From a virus, in IMG/VR virus record IMGVR_UViG_3300033146_003124, positions 1-26,496 of that record: DNA of 26,496 nucleotides; one strand, 5' to 3'. Shown piece after piece: positions 13,153-21,408 of this stretch (positions are counted from its first letter, which is position 1; the number at the start of each line of letters is the position of its first letter). The position numbers were made by a program, and so were the translations under genes. The notes under the pieces were generated by a model, which searched no databases, was not told where the DNA came from, and saw nothing but the letters and a program-made list of their open reading frames with translations.

Positions 13153-13665
13153 ATGGCAATTACAACAGCAAATCTAAAACTAGGAAGAGCAACAGTGACT
13201 TATAATTCAATAGACTTAGGAGAAACAGCAGGAGATGGTGTAAGTTTGACAATAAATACAGATACACATGATACAACAATTCAAAAATTCGGTTCTAGTC
13301 CAGTTAAAAAGACTTTAATAGGACAAACTGTAAGTCTTTCAATGACTTTCGCAGAATACAGTCAAACAAATTTAGCGAAGTTCATACCTATGGCAACACT
13401 AACCACAGGGAGTACAGAAGACCAAGTAGAAGTAGGAAATGAAGCAGGAGTAGAAATGACAGCAAGTGCATTAGTACTTCATCCAGTAGAAATGGCAACG
13501 GATTTATCAGAGGATTATAATTTCCATAAAGTAATCATAACTAATATTGATGATATAGTTTTTGATGTAAATAATGATAGAACTTTGACAATAACGGCAG
13601 AATGTATCATAGATGATAGCAAAGACAATAACAACAAATTATTTACAATTGGGATTTCTGATTAA
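13153..13665 (+). CDS. Major tail (tube) protein
   Basis: This 170-residue protein is predicted to polymerise into the tail tube. It is beta-rich with the usual opening LKLGRATVTYNSIDLGETAGDGVSLTIN-like layout (an early strand, 'G.v.l.i....'), a central LIGQTVSLSMTFAEYSQTNL helix-strand junction and a Gly/Asp-rich C-terminus. Thr/Ser/Asp content and lack of long helices fit tube subunits of siphoviruses. Position between tail terminator and the G/T chaperones is decisive. The stop codon overlaps the next ATG (TAATGG). Confidence 0.82.
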   Translation: MAITTANLKLGRATVTYNSIDLGETAGDGVSLTINTDTHDTTIQKFGSSPVKKTLIGQTVSLSMTFAEYSQTNLAKFIPMATLTTGSTEDQVEVGNEAGVEMTASALVLHPVEMATDLSEDYNFHKVIITNIDDIVFDVNNDRTLTITAECIIDDSKDNNNKLFTIGISD

Positions 13666-14063
13666 TGGATAATATAGCATTAGAAAATCACATAATAGTT
13701 AAAACTAACTTTGGAGAAGTAAAAGTAAAAAAACTTGGACTTGGAGAAATTGCTATTGTTAGTTCTAAACTTGAAAAATTACCAAAGATAATAAGTGAAA
13801 TTTCCAAGCAAAAAGAAGGGGAAGTGGTAGAAAATCTTTTGTCTAATTTTAATGAAATAATAGGTGGAGCATGGAATGATGTAAAAGAAATTTTAAAAAT
13901 CTGTTTAGATATTGAAGAAGAAAAAATAGACAAAATTCATCCAGAATATATATATGAGATTTTTCAAGCTTTAATCAAAGCAAATAGTTTTTTTTTAGAC
14001 AAAATAAAAACTCTAGTAAAAGCAGGAACAGAAACACAAAAAAGCGAAGCAGAAAAGAACTAG
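13665..14063 (+). CDS. Tail assembly chaperone, short form (gpG-like)
   Basis: The 132-residue protein lies in the position of lambda gpG, the chaperone that binds the tape measure during tail assembly. It shows the typical layout: a beta start (ENHIIVKTNFGEVKVKKLGLGEIAIV), then mostly helical sequence (NEIIGGAWNDVKEILKICLDIEEE, IYEIFQALIKANSFFLDKIKT) and ends in a polar tail. A slippery T-run near codons 108-111 allows a fraction of ribosomes to produce the longer GT form. Sequence identity between chaperones of different phages is usually poor, so the call rests on order, size and the frameshift. Confidence 0.8.
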   Translation: MDNIALENHIIVKTNFGEVKVKKLGLGEIAIVSSKLEKLPKIISEISKQKEGEVVENLLSNFNEIIGGAWNDVKEILKICLDIEEEKIDKIHPEYIYEIFQALIKANSFFLDKIKTLVKAGTETQKSEAEKN

Positions 14064-14410
14064 AAAAAGAAGAGAAATATCAAAAAAATTGGCTAGGCGA
14101 AATAATCCATCGTCTAGCTTTTTATTATGGTTTTTCTAAAAAGCAAACATTGGAACTATATTATGAAGAAGCAGTTTTTTATCTTGAAAAAATCGGAGAT
14201 GAAATTCTAGAAAATCATAGAATGAGAACTTTAGAATGTGCAAATGGTGCATTAACTACAATAATGAAGGACGAAGCGAGAAAAGATTTTTTTAATAAGT
14301 TAAAAAGTCTAAAATCAATTAAAGGAGAAAGCTCAAAAGATGAGAAAATAACAAAAGAATCAATTAGAGAATTTAACAAAAATTTTCTAGCTAAAAATAA
14401 ATTTTTATAA
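13665..14410 (+). CDS. Tail assembly chaperone, frameshifted long form (gpGT-like)
   Basis: After a -1 shift at 13991-13997 the ribosome leaves the G frame and reads to a TAA at 14408-14410. The -1 frame is open from the shift site onward. The product would be 111 residues of G plus 137 of T, 248 in total. The T part has WLGEIIHRLAFYYGFS, LELYYEEAVFYLEKIGDEI and HRMRTLECANGALTTIMKDE, a compact helical domain as expected. There is no ATG near the beginning of the T frame; the TTG at 14150 would cut the domain in half, so fusion is more credible than a separate gene. The stop is 3 bp before the tape measure start. Confidence 0.78.
13988..13997 (+). promoter_or_regulatory. Programmed -1 frameshift site (T9-A)
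   Basis: Nine T followed by A. In the G frame the heptamer T TTT TTA (13991-13997) has correct X XXY YYZ phasing, and T TTT TTT (13988-13994) also fits. RNA polymerase slippage on the T-run is an alternative mechanism with the same result. Confidence 0.7.
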
Positions 14411-14413
14411 AAT

Positions 14414-16069
14414 ATGTCATTTGACGCAGGATCAGTAATCGCAAAAATCAAAGCAGATGTAAGCAATTTTGAAAAAGGAATTGCCTCAAGTCAAAAAAAA
14501 GTAAAAAGTTTTAGTAGTACACTTAAAAATATGGCGGTTGGATTAACCGCAGGAGCAACAGCTATAGCATTTGCAAGTAAGAAATTTGTAGATTTAGCTA
14601 GTGATTCAGAAGAAACACAAAATAAATTTGAAGCAGTTTTTGGTTCATTAACAAATAGTGCAGAAGATTACACAAAGAAGCTAAGCGAGGCAGTAGGGAG
14701 AAACTCAACAGATATAAAAGAAGGCTTATCGTCTTTTCAAGGATTTGCAGTTGGAATGGGATTAGCTAAAGATGAAGCTTATAAAATGGCGACAGGTTTA
14801 CAAGCTTTATCAATAGATTTTGCATCTTTCAATAATTTATCAGATGCAGAAGCACAACAAAGATTTATTTCAGCAATGAGTGGAAGTTCAGAGGTTTTAG
14901 ATAGATTTGGTATCAATATAAAAGCTAGTGCTTTAGATTTAAAATTACAAGCATTGGGATTTGATGAGACAACAGCAAGTGCAACAGAACAACAAAAAGC
15001 AATAGCTAGATTGTCAATAATCACAGAGTCAATGACTATACAAGGAGCAGTAGGAGACGCGATTAAAACTTCTGATAGTTATGCGAACAGCACTAAAAGA
15101 CTTAGATCAGATTTGAAAACACTTGGAGAAGAAATAGGACAAAAGATTATCCCATTTGCAACATCTTTAGTTAGCAAAATACTAGAATTAATAAAAGTTT
15201 TTAAAAATTTTTCTTTATTTTTAAAAGAAAATAAAATTGCAATAATAGGAATATCAACAGCAATCACAGTTGCACTAATACCTGTAATGATGTCTTTGTA
15301 TGCAACAATAATAACTTCTTTAGTTCCAGCATTTGCAACATTAACAGTCGCAGTAGCCCCTTGGTTGTTAGGTGGCGCAATGGTCGGTGGAATGGTCGCT
15401 GGTGTTCTTTGGCTTGTTGATAATTGGGAATTTGCGAAAAATAAAATAATTGAATTTTGGGAAAACATAAAAACTTGGATATCTATAAAATGGCAAGAAA
15501 TAACAACTCAGCTTATAAATGGGATAGAGATTCTAAAAATAAAATGGATTGGAGGCTGGAGCGAAATTAAAAATATATCTTCTTTTGTTCTGGAAAGTAT
15601 AAAAAACTCAGTTTTCAATTTTTGGGAAGGCATTAAAGTTATATTTAATTCTGGACTTGATTTTATATCAGAGGCTTGGGGTAATACTTGGCAAGGCATA
15701 AAAGATACAGCAGAGGGAATTTTTGACTCTTTAATTAAAAATATAAAATCAAAAATAAATTCAGTTATAAAATTAGTCAATGATATGATTAGAGCGGTAA
15801 ATTCTGTAGATATTTATGGCGTAGGTAGTGCAAATATATCAACAGTCCCACAACTCGCAGAAGGTGGAATAGCAACAAAGCCAACTCTAGCAATGATAGG
15901 AGAGGGAGGAGAAAGCGAGGCAGTTATACCATTGAGTAAATTAAATAATTATGGAGGTGGCGGAAGCAATATTTTTAATTTTAATAATCCTATTTTAATT
16001 GATGAAGATAATGCAAAAGAAATCGTAGATCAAGCATTTAATAAAATGAAGCCTAATTTATCATACTAA
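14414..16069 (+). CDS. Tape measure protein
   Basis: This 551-residue protein sets tail length and is ejected with the DNA. The N-terminus FDAGSVIAKIKADVSNFEKGIASSQKKVKS is the classical opening of the family, followed by an Ala/Ser-rich helical domain with 'F...L..A..'-type repeats, a hydrophobic section (about residues 275-340), Trp-rich repeats (WENIKTWISIKWQEI, WEGIKVIFN, WQGIKDTAEGIFD) and the C-terminal IGEGGESEAVIPLSKL motif at about 493-508. Using the common rule of about 0.15 nm per residue, the tail would be roughly 80 nm long, which is short (inference). No peptidoglycan-hydrolase domain is seen inside it. Confidence 0.92.
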   Translation: MSFDAGSVIAKIKADVSNFEKGIASSQKKVKSFSSTLKNMAVGLTAGATAIAFASKKFVDLASDSEETQNKFEAVFGSLTNSAEDYTKKLSEAVGRNSTDIKEGLSSFQGFAVGMGLAKDEAYKMATGLQALSIDFASFNNLSDAEAQQRFISAMSGSSEVLDRFGINIKASALDLKLQALGFDETTASATEQQKAIARLSIITESMTIQGAVGDAIKTSDSYANSTKRLRSDLKTLGEEIGQKIIPFATSLVSKILELIKVFKNFSLFLKENKIAIIGISTAITVALIPVMMSLYATIITSLVPAFATLTVAVAPWLLGGAMVGGMVAGVLWLVDNWEFAKNKIIEFWENIKTWISIKWQEITTQLINGIEILKIKWIGGWSEIKNISSFVLESIKNSVFNFWEGIKVIFNSGLDFISEAWGNTWQGIKDTAEGIFDSLIKNIKSKINSVIKLVNDMIRAVNSVDIYGVGSANISTVPQLAEGGIATKPTLAMIGEGGESEAVIPLSKLNNYGGGGSNIFNFNNPILIDEDNAKEIVDQAFNKMKPNLSY

Positions 16070-16070
16070 T

Positions 16071-17690
16071 ATGAGTCAAATAATAGGAGCTGTAAAAGTA
16101 GAAATAACACGAGGAAGCGAAACAGAGGAAATTGACATAACTCATAATAGTTTAAAAATATCAAATTCTAATACAGCGAATGGTCAAACTTGCAGTTTTA
16201 AGACAGAAGAGGAAATAAAAGAATGGGATATAATCACGATCACAGAATTTGACAAAGAAATAATACATTCAGTAAATCCAGTAAATATTTTGACTGAAAG
16301 TTTAGATTTTTTAACTACAGAAGCAGGAGAAGAATTAAAAACAGAATATACACCGCAAATAATAGAAGAAATAAATAAAAATATTGTTTTTGCTGGAATT
16401 GTAGAAAAAGTAGAAATTCATAATAAAAAAGGTGTAAAAATATATACCGCCAAATGTTCAACTTGGAAAAGATTATTTGACAGAACTAAAATCGCATACA
16501 CTTATGAAACAGAAACCGCAGGAGATATAATAAAAGACATAATAACAAACTGGACTACAGGCTTTACCATAGGAGATATAGAAGACGGAGCAGATATAAA
16601 AATATATCCTATCAATAATGAAGCACCTAGTGATGCAATAGAAAAATTAGCAAATACAATAAATTATAATTGGAGAATTAACACGAATAAAAGTATTGAT
16701 TTTTTTTCAAGAACCACAGAAACCGCCCCTTTAAATATAGACGGTCAAGGAGAATTTTATGAAGAATTAAAAATAACTCCTAATGTATCAGAGATAACAA
16801 ATGTAGTTATATTAAGAGGTGGACAAGAAAAAACAATAGAACAAACACACACCGAAAAAGGAGATGGATTAAAAACTATTTTCTATTTACCACACTCCCC
16901 AACTGATATAACGGTCAAAGTAAATGGAACAATAAAAACTGTAGGAATAGAATTCATAGAAGAAACGCCAACAACTGATTTTGTAGTTAATTATAATAGT
17001 AAATATATTAAAAATGGAGTAGAGACAACTTTGACGAGTTCAGATACTTTGACAGTAGATTATAAATATTATTATGACATTAGAATCAAAGTAAAAAGAC
17101 AAAACTCAATAGATGCAATGAAGCTATTATTTCCTACTACTAATGGAGAATTTGAAAAGGTTTTGGAAGATACGAGTATTAGCTCAAAAGAAACAGCGAA
17201 GCAATATGCAGAAACTTATCTTGATAATTATAGCAATACAACAATAAGCGGAAGTTTTTACACAGAAGAAGAAGGACTTGAGGTCGGTCAATTGTTAAAT
17301 ATCTATTTACCAGAATTCACGGGATCGGCGGTTATTCAAAAAATAACTAAAAAATTAATAGCTGGTAGATTATGGAAAAATACAATTCAATTTTCAACTG
17401 TATTATTTGGCTTTGAAGAATTTTTAAAAAATCTACTATTTAAACAAAAAATTTCAATAGATGAAAACGAAACAGTAGAAGTTTTTGAGAATTACAGTGA
17501 AAATTTAACTTTTAGCGAATTGGTAAATGCAGAAACAGATGAGAATTCAATAAGTGAAGAAATAGAATTGGCAGACGAAAACTATAGCGAATTAAATAAA
17601 AGTATCAGTTATGTATTAACTCCATATTTTCCAACAGGCTTTACAGACAATAAAAGGGCTTTTCTTTTAGACTACAGTAAATTATCATAG
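16071..17690 (+). CDS. Baseplate hub / tail-tip protein
   Basis: The 539-residue protein follows the tape measure and looks like a tail hub with a gp27-like fold. It opens with a beta domain (AVKVEITRGSETEEIDITHNSLKIS), then VFAGIVEKVEIHNKKG and YTAKCSTWKRLFDRTK, a typical 'G.i....' hub pattern, then AGDIIKDIITNW and SDAIEKLANTINYNWRIN, and a C-terminal domain ending in NTIQFSTVLFGFEEFLKNLLF. About 90 acidic residues follow as an extra tail. AATTTATC, a variant start motif, is 8 nt before the ATG, inside the tape measure gene. Whether it merges Dit and Tal functions is not decided. Confidence 0.78.
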   Translation: MSQIIGAVKVEITRGSETEEIDITHNSLKISNSNTANGQTCSFKTEEEIKEWDIITITEFDKEIIHSVNPVNILTESLDFLTTEAGEELKTEYTPQIIEEINKNIVFAGIVEKVEIHNKKGVKIYTAKCSTWKRLFDRTKIAYTYETETAGDIIKDIITNWTTGFTIGDIEDGADIKIYPINNEAPSDAIEKLANTINYNWRINTNKSIDFFSRTTETAPLNIDGQGEFYEELKITPNVSEITNVVILRGGQEKTIEQTHTEKGDGLKTIFYLPHSPTDITVKVNGTIKTVGIEFIEETPTTDFVVNYNSKYIKNGVETTLTSSDTLTVDYKYYYDIRIKVKRQNSIDAMKLLFPTTNGEFEKVLEDTSISSKETAKQYAETYLDNYSNTTISGSFYTEEEGLEVGQLLNIYLPEFTGSAVIQKITKKLIAGRLWKNTIQFSTVLFGFEEFLKNLLFKQKISIDENETVEVFENYSENLTFSELVNAETDENSISEEIELADENYSELNKSISYVLTPYFPTGFTDNKRAFLLDYSKLS

Positions 17691-17695
17691 CAACA

Positions 17696-18178
17696 ATGGA
17701 AAATATAAAATCAAAGTTAAATTTAGATTTAAAAGGGGTTTGGACAATAGGAAAAATAAGAAATGGGATAAAATATGATATTACAGAATATGAGAATATT
17801 ATACCATTAATTTATCAATCTGCAATAGTCGAGAGAATGACAAGTGCAACTCCTACTTATTCATTATTAGCAAATTATATTGCAGTAGGAACTGGAACAA
17901 ATACACCTAGTACGAGTGATATAAAATTACAAACAGAAACAGCAAGAACTCTCGCAACTACAAGAGCAAATGATGATAATGTGGGAGCAGTAGCAACTAT
18001 ATTTGAAGCTGGAAGTATAAGTGGAAGCACGATCACAATAAAAGAAGCAGGGATATTTTCAGAAGGTACAGCAACAACAGATAGCGGTTTAATAGTCTCA
18101 AGGGTAGCAATCGATAAAACATTAACTTCACTTGACACACTTTTTTTAGATTGGAGAATAACAATTGCAAATGCTTGA
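17696..18178 (+). CDS. Tail tip / minor tail protein
   Basis: The 160-residue product has an N-terminal helix and then a Thr/Ser-rich beta domain. The motif LLANYIAVGTGTNTPSTSD (residues 57-75) and IKEAGIFSEGTATTDSGLIVSRV are shared by many small phage tail proteins that sit at the beginning of fibre clusters (from memory, 'YiavGtG...p...dt.L..E'). It probably forms a collar or adaptor on the tail tip to which fibres attach. AATTATCA lies 8 nt upstream of its ATG; the gap to the previous gene is 5 bp. Confidence 0.7.
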   Translation: MENIKSKLNLDLKGVWTIGKIRNGIKYDITEYENIIPLIYQSAIVERMTSATPTYSLLANYIAVGTGTNTPSTSDIKLQTETARTLATTRANDDNVGAVATIFEAGSISGSTITIKEAGIFSEGTATTDSGLIVSRVAIDKTLTSLDTLFLDWRITIANA

Positions 18179-18209
18179 TTTTAGAAAAAAATAAACTTAA
18201 ATTAAAAAT

Positions 18210-18572
18210 ATGAATGATAGTAAAAGATTTTCAAAAGATGACGAAGGATATAAAATACCAGTACCATCTAAATTTATGTGTGAAGATGGAGCAGACACTC
18301 CAGAAACTTCACCAGTAGATGTATCATCCTCAGAAATAGAGCTAGTAATACCAGACCAAGCCGTAGAGCTTGTTTTTTCTTATGCCTCTCAAGATGTAAG
18401 AATAGCAACGGCAACAGGAGAAACAGCAACAAAATATACTTTAATACCGTCAGGAAGTGGTGAAAAAATATTTGGAATTACAGATTTAAATTCTGTTTTT
18501 CTTTTAAGAAATGATGATACAGATAGCAAAGTGTATTTTCACTTTAATTTATTAAGCGGTACTCGAATTTAA
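18210..18572 (+). CDS. Small structural protein in the fibre cluster, 120 aa
   Basis: An acidic, beta-rich protein (SSSEIELVIPDQAVELVFSY, RIATATGETATKYTLIPSGS, KVYFHFNLLSG). Lack of helices and position between tail-tip and large fibre genes suggest a virion decoration or fibre-adaptor protein. The N-terminal 30 residues are polar and probably flexible. No defined family. AACTTAAA stands 8 nt before the ATG; no promoter or terminator nearby, so it is co-transcribed with the tail genes. Confidence 0.6.
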   Translation: MNDSKRFSKDDEGYKIPVPSKFMCEDGADTPETSPVDVSSSEIELVIPDQAVELVFSYASQDVRIATATGETATKYTLIPSGSGEKIFGITDLNSVFLLRNDDTDSKVYFHFNLLSGTRI

Positions 18573-18573
18573 A
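18566..18573 (+). promoter_or_regulatory. AATTTAAA start-site motif
   Basis: Exact octamer 8 nt before ATG 18582 of the large fibre gene; it overlaps the previous stop codon. Confidence 0.5.
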
Positions 18574-18581
18574 AAAATATA

Positions 18582-20957
18582 ATGCCTTTGAGATTAATTC
18601 TCGGACTTTGGAGGAGAGGCAGATCATCAATAAGTAATTTTTTATCAAGCTATAGACTACCACTCAAAAATAGTATTCTACAAGACAGGGGTAATGTAGC
18701 ACCTACTTTCTCAAGAAGTACAACAGGTACAGTTATTGATTTTGAGGGAGCTATGCACACTTGCAAGATTAATGAGGCTAGGTTTACTGGAGCTAGACGG
18801 GTTGAGAATTTGCTTAATAATAGTGAGAACTTTAATGCGTCTTATGGGTTTTATACTAATACAAGATGTACGATTGATTCTGAAGATAATGAAGCACCAG
18901 ACGGAAGCTCAACAGCAAGTCTATGCGTTCAGGGAGCAGGTCAAACTAATGCTGGGATTTGTAATAATACTAATATAGGAACTAATCCAGAACAGGGCAA
19001 TATTAGAGTATCAGTTCATTTTAAAAAAGGTTATTCAAGCTGGGGGGCTTTATATACAAACAGTAGTTGGGAAGCTAAAACTTGGTTTGATGTCGAAAAT
19101 GGGGTGGTAGGGACAACAGGAGCTGAACATTCAGACGCAACAATAACTGATATTGGTAATGGTTGGCATAGATGTTCAGTTGTAGTAGCAACAGCAGAAA
19201 TTAGAAGATGTGGTGTTTATTTAGCTGAAGGAAATCATGGTACAACTGCAATAGCAGGTACTTCAAGTTTATATATCTGGGGTTATCAAGTTGAACATTT
19301 ATCAGGCACACAAACAGAAGCCTCTGAGTATGTAAGTACAGGGGTGAGTGTTGCGACTGGTGAAGTTGTTTTAGATGATGATTTTAATACAGATACAACA
19401 GGAGATTATAGTCAAATTGAAACCACTTTGTCTTATGAAGATAGTTCTTTTATGAGAGCGACTTATACTACTACAAATGCAAATAAAGGATTTAATAGAA
19501 CATTAATAACAACTGGTAAATATTATAAAATTAAATTCAAGGCAAAAGGCACTAGAGCAAGTGTGTTCAGTTCTATAGGTAATAATGTTGATTTAGCTTC
19601 ACAATTAGTTATTAAAAATCCTACTTTAACAGCATCTTGGCAAGAGTATGAATTTATAATTAAAGCAACACAAGAACAATGCAGATTCTATTTAGCTAAT
19701 ACAGGATCTATAGGTGATGTGTTAGACATAGACAACATCTCAATAAAAGAAGAATACTACCATGGAGCAAATGTTGACGGAGTTAAATACTTCAAAACAA
19801 AAAGAGACGGCAGCTCAATAGAAGAAAGTACTTTGAAAGGTTATTTGAACGAACCTGCTGGGACTAACTTGATTACTTATAGTGAGGATTTTAATAATGC
19901 TGATTGGAATAAAATAGGAACATCTATCACTACTAATAATATTATATCAGTAGATGGTACTTTAACTGGCAATAAACAATTAGCAACTACAACTGGCAAT
20001 TGCTATACATCCCAAAGTGAAAGTGTAGTTTTAGGAGAATCATATAACCAAACAGTTTTTGCTAAAAAGGGAAATACTAATTATATATCGCTGACCTTCG
20101 GTGCAATAGGGTTTGGCATCCAACAAGCCATATTTGATTTAGATAACGGCACAGTAAATACAGAGATAAACGGAACTGCAACAATAACAGAACTATATGA
20201 TGGCTGGTATAAGTGTTCTTTTCAAGCGACTGCAATATTGACTACTCCAAGTGGCAGTATGGTTCTAACACCAAGTCGTTCAGGAGCAGGTAGGATACAA
20301 GGAGTTTCTGGTGATTATGTTTATATATGGGGCGCTCAACTAGAAGCCTCACCTTTCCCCACCTCATACATAAAAACCGAAGCCTCAACAGTCACAAGAA
20401 CAGCAGATTCTTTAACAGTAGACAACACAAGCAGAAAAGTTTTACCGAATAGTTTTTGTTTAGCTGGTACTTGGAGTCCTTTAGGTGCTGGGGCTGATTA
20501 TGCGGCTGCTAACACAAGGCTATTTGGTAGTCAAGACAATAGAGGAACAAGTTATGAAACACGCACGATAGGAAGTACAACGTACGGATATGCACCATAT
20601 ATTGGCGGGAGTTATTGGGTTTATGACGATGCAGATCTAACCCAATCAACAGAAAACAAATACGCTTTTTCAGTATTTCAAGATGGTTCAGATGTAAATG
20701 CTAAAATCTACAAAGACGGCGTACAGAAACTAAGCGAAGTAGAAACTCAAACACTTGACCATTCAAACGAAAGTTTAGAAATTGGAAACTGGGGTGGAAC
20801 TGTTTTTGCGAGTAATATTAAAGAGGTAAATATATACAATAAGGAACTTCCAAATTATGAATTAGCTAAAATAACAGATGTTAATTATTTATTAACAGAA
20901 AACGGAGATTTACTATTGACAGAAAGCGGAGATAATTTGATAAATGAAAAATGTTAA
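18582..20957 (+). CDS. Large tail fibre protein with duplicated carbohydrate-binding-like modules
   Basis: The 791-residue protein should bind the host surface. After an N-terminal anchor (residues 1-60, with YRLPLKNSILQDRG and APTFSRST) come two related modules: copy A about 74-252 (ENLLNNSENFN ... SLYIWGYQVE ... TEASEYV) and copy B about 428-600 (TNLITYSEDFNNADW ... YVYIWGAQLE ... PTSYI). A third beta-sandwich (about 262-392, ending DIDNISIKE) separates them. Residues 605-760 look like a LamG/concanavalin-type lectin fold, and the end repeats LLTENGDLLLTESGDNL. The YxWGxQLE signature is common in phage fibres. Codon and base usage shift along the gene (G-rich GAG/AGG/TTG codons at about 18770-18860, C-rich codons at about 20335-20400), implying mosaic assembly. 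Confidence 0.82.
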   Translation: MPLRLILGLWRRGRSSISNFLSSYRLPLKNSILQDRGNVAPTFSRSTTGTVIDFEGAMHTCKINEARFTGARRVENLLNNSENFNASYGFYTNTRCTIDSEDNEAPDGSSTASLCVQGAGQTNAGICNNTNIGTNPEQGNIRVSVHFKKGYSSWGALYTNSSWEAKTWFDVENGVVGTTGAEHSDATITDIGNGWHRCSVVVATAEIRRCGVYLAEGNHGTTAIAGTSSLYIWGYQVEHLSGTQTEASEYVSTGVSVATGEVVLDDDFNTDTTGDYSQIETTLSYEDSSFMRATYTTTNANKGFNRTLITTGKYYKIKFKAKGTRASVFSSIGNNVDLASQLVIKNPTLTASWQEYEFIIKATQEQCRFYLANTGSIGDVLDIDNISIKEEYYHGANVDGVKYFKTKRDGSSIEESTLKGYLNEPAGTNLITYSEDFNNADWNKIGTSITTNNIISVDGTLTGNKQLATTTGNCYTSQSESVVLGESYNQTVFAKKGNTNYISLTFGAIGFGIQQAIFDLDNGTVNTEINGTATITELYDGWYKCSFQATAILTTPSGSMVLTPSRSGAGRIQGVSGDYVYIWGAQLEASPFPTSYIKTEASTVTRTADSLTVDNTSRKVLPNSFCLAGTWSPLGAGADYAAANTRLFGSQDNRGTSYETRTIGSTTYGYAPYIGGSYWVYDDADLTQSTENKYAFSVFQDGSDVNAKIYKDGVQKLSEVETQTLDHSNESLEIGNWGGTVFASNIKEVNIYNKELPNYELAKITDVNYLLTENGDLLLTESGDNLINEKC

Positions 20958-21394
20958 AAATAATATGGGCGGAAGATATAGAGCCAGCTTTTACAGAAGA
21001 GCAAAAAGAAATTTATCGAGAATTAAAAATGCAACAGGTTTACCCTATTGGTAATATAAATAATGGAAAAAGATTATTTCACGGCATAGGAAATAAAGAA
21101 ACCATAGACAATATACTAGAATTTATAGCATTCAAAAATCCTTTGATTGTAAAAGTAGTAAACGAAAACAATATAGAATATGGATATAATGAAATTATTA
21201 CACCAGCAGAATATGATGATCAAGGAGAAATAATTCAAGAGGAAACTAGGGAAATAATAAGAGACGAAGAACTAGAAATATATTCAAATGAAATTAATGA
21301 AAGCCTTTTTTTTGAAGAAATTGAAATAAAAAATGAAGAAGGTAATATAGAAATGAAAGTTCCTAGTAATCATAATTTTGCAGGGTGGAAATAA
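20951..21394 (+). CDS. Acidic hypothetical protein in the fibre cluster, 147 aa
   Basis: Starts inside the end of the fibre gene (7-bp overlap). The N-terminus (MLKIIWAEDIEPAFTEEQKEIYRELKMQQVYPIGN) looks folded, the C-terminal half is strongly acidic (EIIQEETREIIRDEELEIYSN, EEIEIKNEEGNIEMKVPSNH). It may be a fibre-assembly chaperone, since such genes often directly follow a fibre gene and are small and acidic, but no chaperone family is recognised. Co-translation with the fibre is likely. No membrane segment or signal peptide. Confidence 0.6.
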   Translation: MLKIIWAEDIEPAFTEEQKEIYRELKMQQVYPIGNINNGKRLFHGIGNKETIDNILEFIAFKNPLIVKVVNENNIEYGYNEIITPAEYDDQGEIIQEETREIIRDEELEIYSNEINESLFFEEIEIKNEEGNIEMKVPSNHNFAGWK

Positions 21395-21408
21395 ATTAAA
21401 AAAAATAT

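Noticed and set aside
14150-14410. A separate gene starting at TTG 14150
   Set aside because: The -1 frame is open far upstream, a correctly phased slippery site is present and a TTG start would cut the conserved T domain; a frameshift fusion explains it better.
3351-15780. Open frames on the minus strand
   Set aside because: All are opposite strongly supported + strand genes, with Ser/Phe/Leu-rich products typical of antisense of Lys/Glu/Asn-rich genes.
18736-18978. 80-codon frame inside the large fibre gene
   Set aside because: Out-of-frame shadow of the fibre gene, unusually long only because that part of the gene is locally richer in G.
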